DNA from: Bacilli bacterium
Lineage (GTDB): Bacteria > Bacillota_I > Bacilli_A > RF39 > UBA660
NCBI GenBank assembly: GCA_016302505.1
Contig: JAEDNL010000047.1
Location: forward strand, 1 to 7,785
Length of the DNA stretch: 7,785 nucleotides
Reading direction: 5' to 3'
Part shown: positions 6,004 to 7,785 of the stretch, piece by piece
How positions within the stretch are numbered: position 1 is the stretch's first letter
How the letters are laid out: each line of letters opens with the position of its first letter
Notes under the pieces: model-generated
Databases searched by the model: none
The model's input: only the letters and a program-made list of their open reading frames with translations
Told to the model about the DNA's origin: nothing
Program-made: the position numbers and the translations under genes

Positions 6004-7785
6004 ATGAAGAAAGTAATTTCAATTATACTATTAACTTTTTTATTCATAATTAATGTCAATGCTGAAATTAGTGTTGATTATGATACAGCAAAGAAAACAT
6101 CACAAAGATATATTTATAAATTTAATAAATACGATAAGTATTTATTAACAGATACTAAATATAAAAAACTTAAGGGTTCAAATACAGCAATTATACCTTT
6201 TTTATTTAAAAATAAGACTTTAAGTGTTGATAATGATTTTACAAGAGGTGGCCTATTAAATGAAGAAGAATTTAATACATCAAAAGACAGTAATGGTAAT
6301 ACTTATTTAAGTCAAGATGTTGAATTTTTCTTAATTGGGAAAAAGGTAGTAAATACACTTAATAATGAAGTTATAGATGCTGGTGATAAAAAATATGGTG
6401 TTAGAGTTACTGAATATGTATTGCCTGGTACTAAAACAAAAGGATTAGGTACTAAAACTAATCCATGGGAATTTGTAGGTACACATAAGATTATTTTCTA
6501 TATAAGCAATGGTAAGATTACAAATGTAAATCCAGGAGTTACTAAATATACTATTTATGCTTTTGAAAGCAATGAAGGACAAATAGTAGTTAATTTTGAA
6601 CCAAATAAAGGATTTGAATATTTAAGTAATAACTGTGATTTTAAATATGAATATGATAAAACAAATAAAATACATAGAATAGTTAAAAATAATAAAGATA
6701 TTAATAATGATTTTGATTGTACTATTAAATTAAAAACAAATAGTTATATAGTTGAATATGATTACAATGGTGGTACTGGTAGTTGCGAAAAACTAGCAGT
6801 ATCAAACGGAAATAAAATTAATAAATTATGTACTAATGTATCAAGAGAAGGTTATACTTTTAAGGAATGGAAAGATGAAAAAGGAAATGTTGTTACTAAT
6901 GATACAGTAGTAACAGATAATGTAAAATTAATAGCCCAGTGGGAAATAAAAAAATCTATATTGACCATTAAACCAAATGGAGGAGTTTGGAATAATCAAA
7001 CAGAAACTAAAACAATAGAGCAAGATTATAATACAACTACTAAAATAGACAATCCTTCTAAGGGTCCAAATTATACAATAACATTTAATGCTAATAATCA
7101 AGGAGCAACAATTTCTAAAAATACAGTAGAAGTAGAAAGAGCATTTAATAATTGGAAATTAACAAAAGCATCTACTGATACTACTGCTAAGTTTGAAAAT
7201 GGTACATTTACATTTGGTTCTGATAATGCAACTTTAGAAGCAAGTTATGCTTCTGAGTCAAATAATACATCTTTGTCAACAATAAGCAAAACTGGTTATA
7301 CATGTAAATGGAATACTAAAGCAGATGGAACTGGTACTTCATATAGTTCTGAAGCAAGTAATTATACAACTAATTCAAACGTAACACTTTATGCAATATG
7401 TACAGCTAATTTATATGAAGTAACACTTAATAATCAAGGAGCTACTTCTGCGGGTACGACAAAATCTAATGTAGCTTATGGAAAAAATATATCAAATATT
7501 ACAGTTCCTTCTAAATCATATAAAGTAACGTTTGTATACGATTCAACTAAAACAGAAGAAAAAACATTATCATATAAATTTGGAGGATATTATACACAAG
7601 CAAATGGAAGCGGAACACAATTTATTGATGCAAATGGTGCAGGTTCTAAAGCTTATAATTTAACTAGTGATACAACATTATATGCTAAGTGGACTGCAAG
7701 TAATACAACATTACCATCTCCAACTAAATCAGGATATATATTTAATGGATGGTATACAGCAAGTAGTGGAGGTACTAAAGTAGGA
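6004..7785 (+). CDS. secreted repeat protein with InlB/Flg_new-type modules, 3' end missing
   Basis: This frame stays open for 594 codons to the right edge with no stop, so the gene is incomplete. The protein starts with a Sec signal peptide: MKK, a hydrophobic core, then VNA, with cleavage expected after Ala20. Residues 21 to about 248 form an N-terminal region I do not recognise, with a GLGTKTNPWEF motif at 147-157 and a cysteine pair (211 and 239). From about 250 come Listeria-Bacteroides-type repeat modules. The clearest is 250-314, with YNGGTG near its start, the signature REGYTFKEWKD and the closing KLIAQWE. More divergent units follow (about 320-416, 426-468 and 470-564), with TLYAICT and TLYAKWT endings; another begins with SGYIFNGWYT near 581. 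Such modules are beta-grasp folds strung along cell-surface proteins and adhesins. Composition after 320 is rich in Thr, Asn, Ser and Ala. Surface anchor and C-terminus lie beyond the window. Adhesion or surface role is inferred. Confidence 0.88.
   Translation, partial: MKKVISIILLTFLFIINVNAEISVDYDTAKKTSQRYIYKFNKYDKYLLTDTKYKKLKGSNTAIIPFLFKNKTLSVDNDFTRGGLLNEEEFNTSKDSNGNTYLSQDVEFFLIGKKVVNTLNNEVIDAGDKKYGVRVTEYVLPGTKTKGLGTKTNPWEFVGTHKIIFYISNGKITNVNPGVTKYTIYAFESNEGQIVVNFEPNKGFEYLSNNCDFKYEYDKTNKIHRIVKNNKDINNDFDCTIKLKTNSYIVEYDYNGGTGSCEKLAVSNGNKINKLCTNVSREGYTFKEWKDEKGNVVTNDTVVTDNVKLIAQWEIKKSILTIKPNGGVWNNQTETKTIEQDYNTTTKIDNPSKGPNYTITFNANNQGATISKNTVEVERAFNNWKLTKASTDTTAKFENGTFTFGSDNATLEASYASESNNTSLSTISKTGYTCKWNTKADGTGTSYSSEASNYTTNSNVTLYAICTANLYEVTLNNQGATSAGTTKSNVAYGKNISNITVPSKSYKVTFVYDSTKTEEKTLSYKFGGYYTQANGSGTQFIDANGAGSKAYNLTSDTTLYAKWTASNTTLPSPTKSGYIFNGWYTASSGGTKVG
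7092..7442 (+). repeat. pair of module-level repeats in the secreted protein
   Basis: The same 15 bases, TAATAATCAAGGAGC, occur at 7092-7106 and 7428-7442, an offset of 336 nt or exactly 112 codons. Both encode NNQGAT in the same frame, in the contexts ITFNANNQGATIS and VTLNNQGATSAG. They mark equivalent points of two successive, otherwise diverged modules, which suggests ancestral internal duplication. Confidence 0.6.

Noticed and set aside
1..7785. CRISPR array, tRNA or rRNA gene, transposon, or defence system
   Set aside because: I found no regularly spaced repeats, no cloverleaf with CCA, no transposase or terminal inverted repeats, and no nuclease or toxin-antitoxin-like gene.

Overview
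The window is AT-rich chromosomal DNA (G+C roughly one quarter by eye) from what looks like a low-GC Gram-positive bacterium (Bacillota in the broad sense). The reasons are a T-box tRNA-sensing leader, strong AGGAGG-type ribosome binding sites, B. subtilis-like PheS and PheT, and a secreted InlB/Flg_new-type repeat protein. All 11 tryptophans I can read are TGG and TGA is used as a stop, so the standard bacterial code fits better than the Mycoplasma code. The mix of type IV pilin-like and Listeria-Bacteroides-repeat proteins with very AT-rich DNA recalls uncultured gut Bacilli such as RF39-type lineages, but that placement is inference.

Layout, all on the + strand. Bases 1-59 hold nothing I can interpret. 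A promoter at 60-88 drives a two-gene unit: a small pilin-like protein (114-554), then proS, prolyl-tRNA synthetase (560-2257), with only 5 nt between them. A second promoter (2265-2293) drives the pheS-pheT operon (2516-5924). Between promoter and genes lies a phenylalanine-specific T-box riboswitch (about 2301-2503) whose UUC specifier, UGGU acceptor-binding bulge and mutually exclusive antiterminator and terminator can all be read. An intrinsic terminator overlaps the pheT stop codon. A third promoter (5950-5978) precedes a gene for a secreted, cysteine-containing repeat protein (6004 onward), which is open to the right edge and so incomplete.

Functionally, proS and pheST are housekeeping translation genes that charge tRNA-Pro and tRNA-Phe. 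PheS and PheT form the alpha2beta2 phenylalanyl-tRNA synthetase, and their expression should rise when tRNA-Phe is uncharged. The two flanking non-housekeeping genes are exported: one with a class III prepilin leader, one with a Sec signal peptide and repeat modules. I see no clear new multi-gene system. The points most worth a second look are the compact T-box, the pilin-proS coupling, the altered active-site motifs of ProS, and the N-terminal region of the secreted repeat protein.
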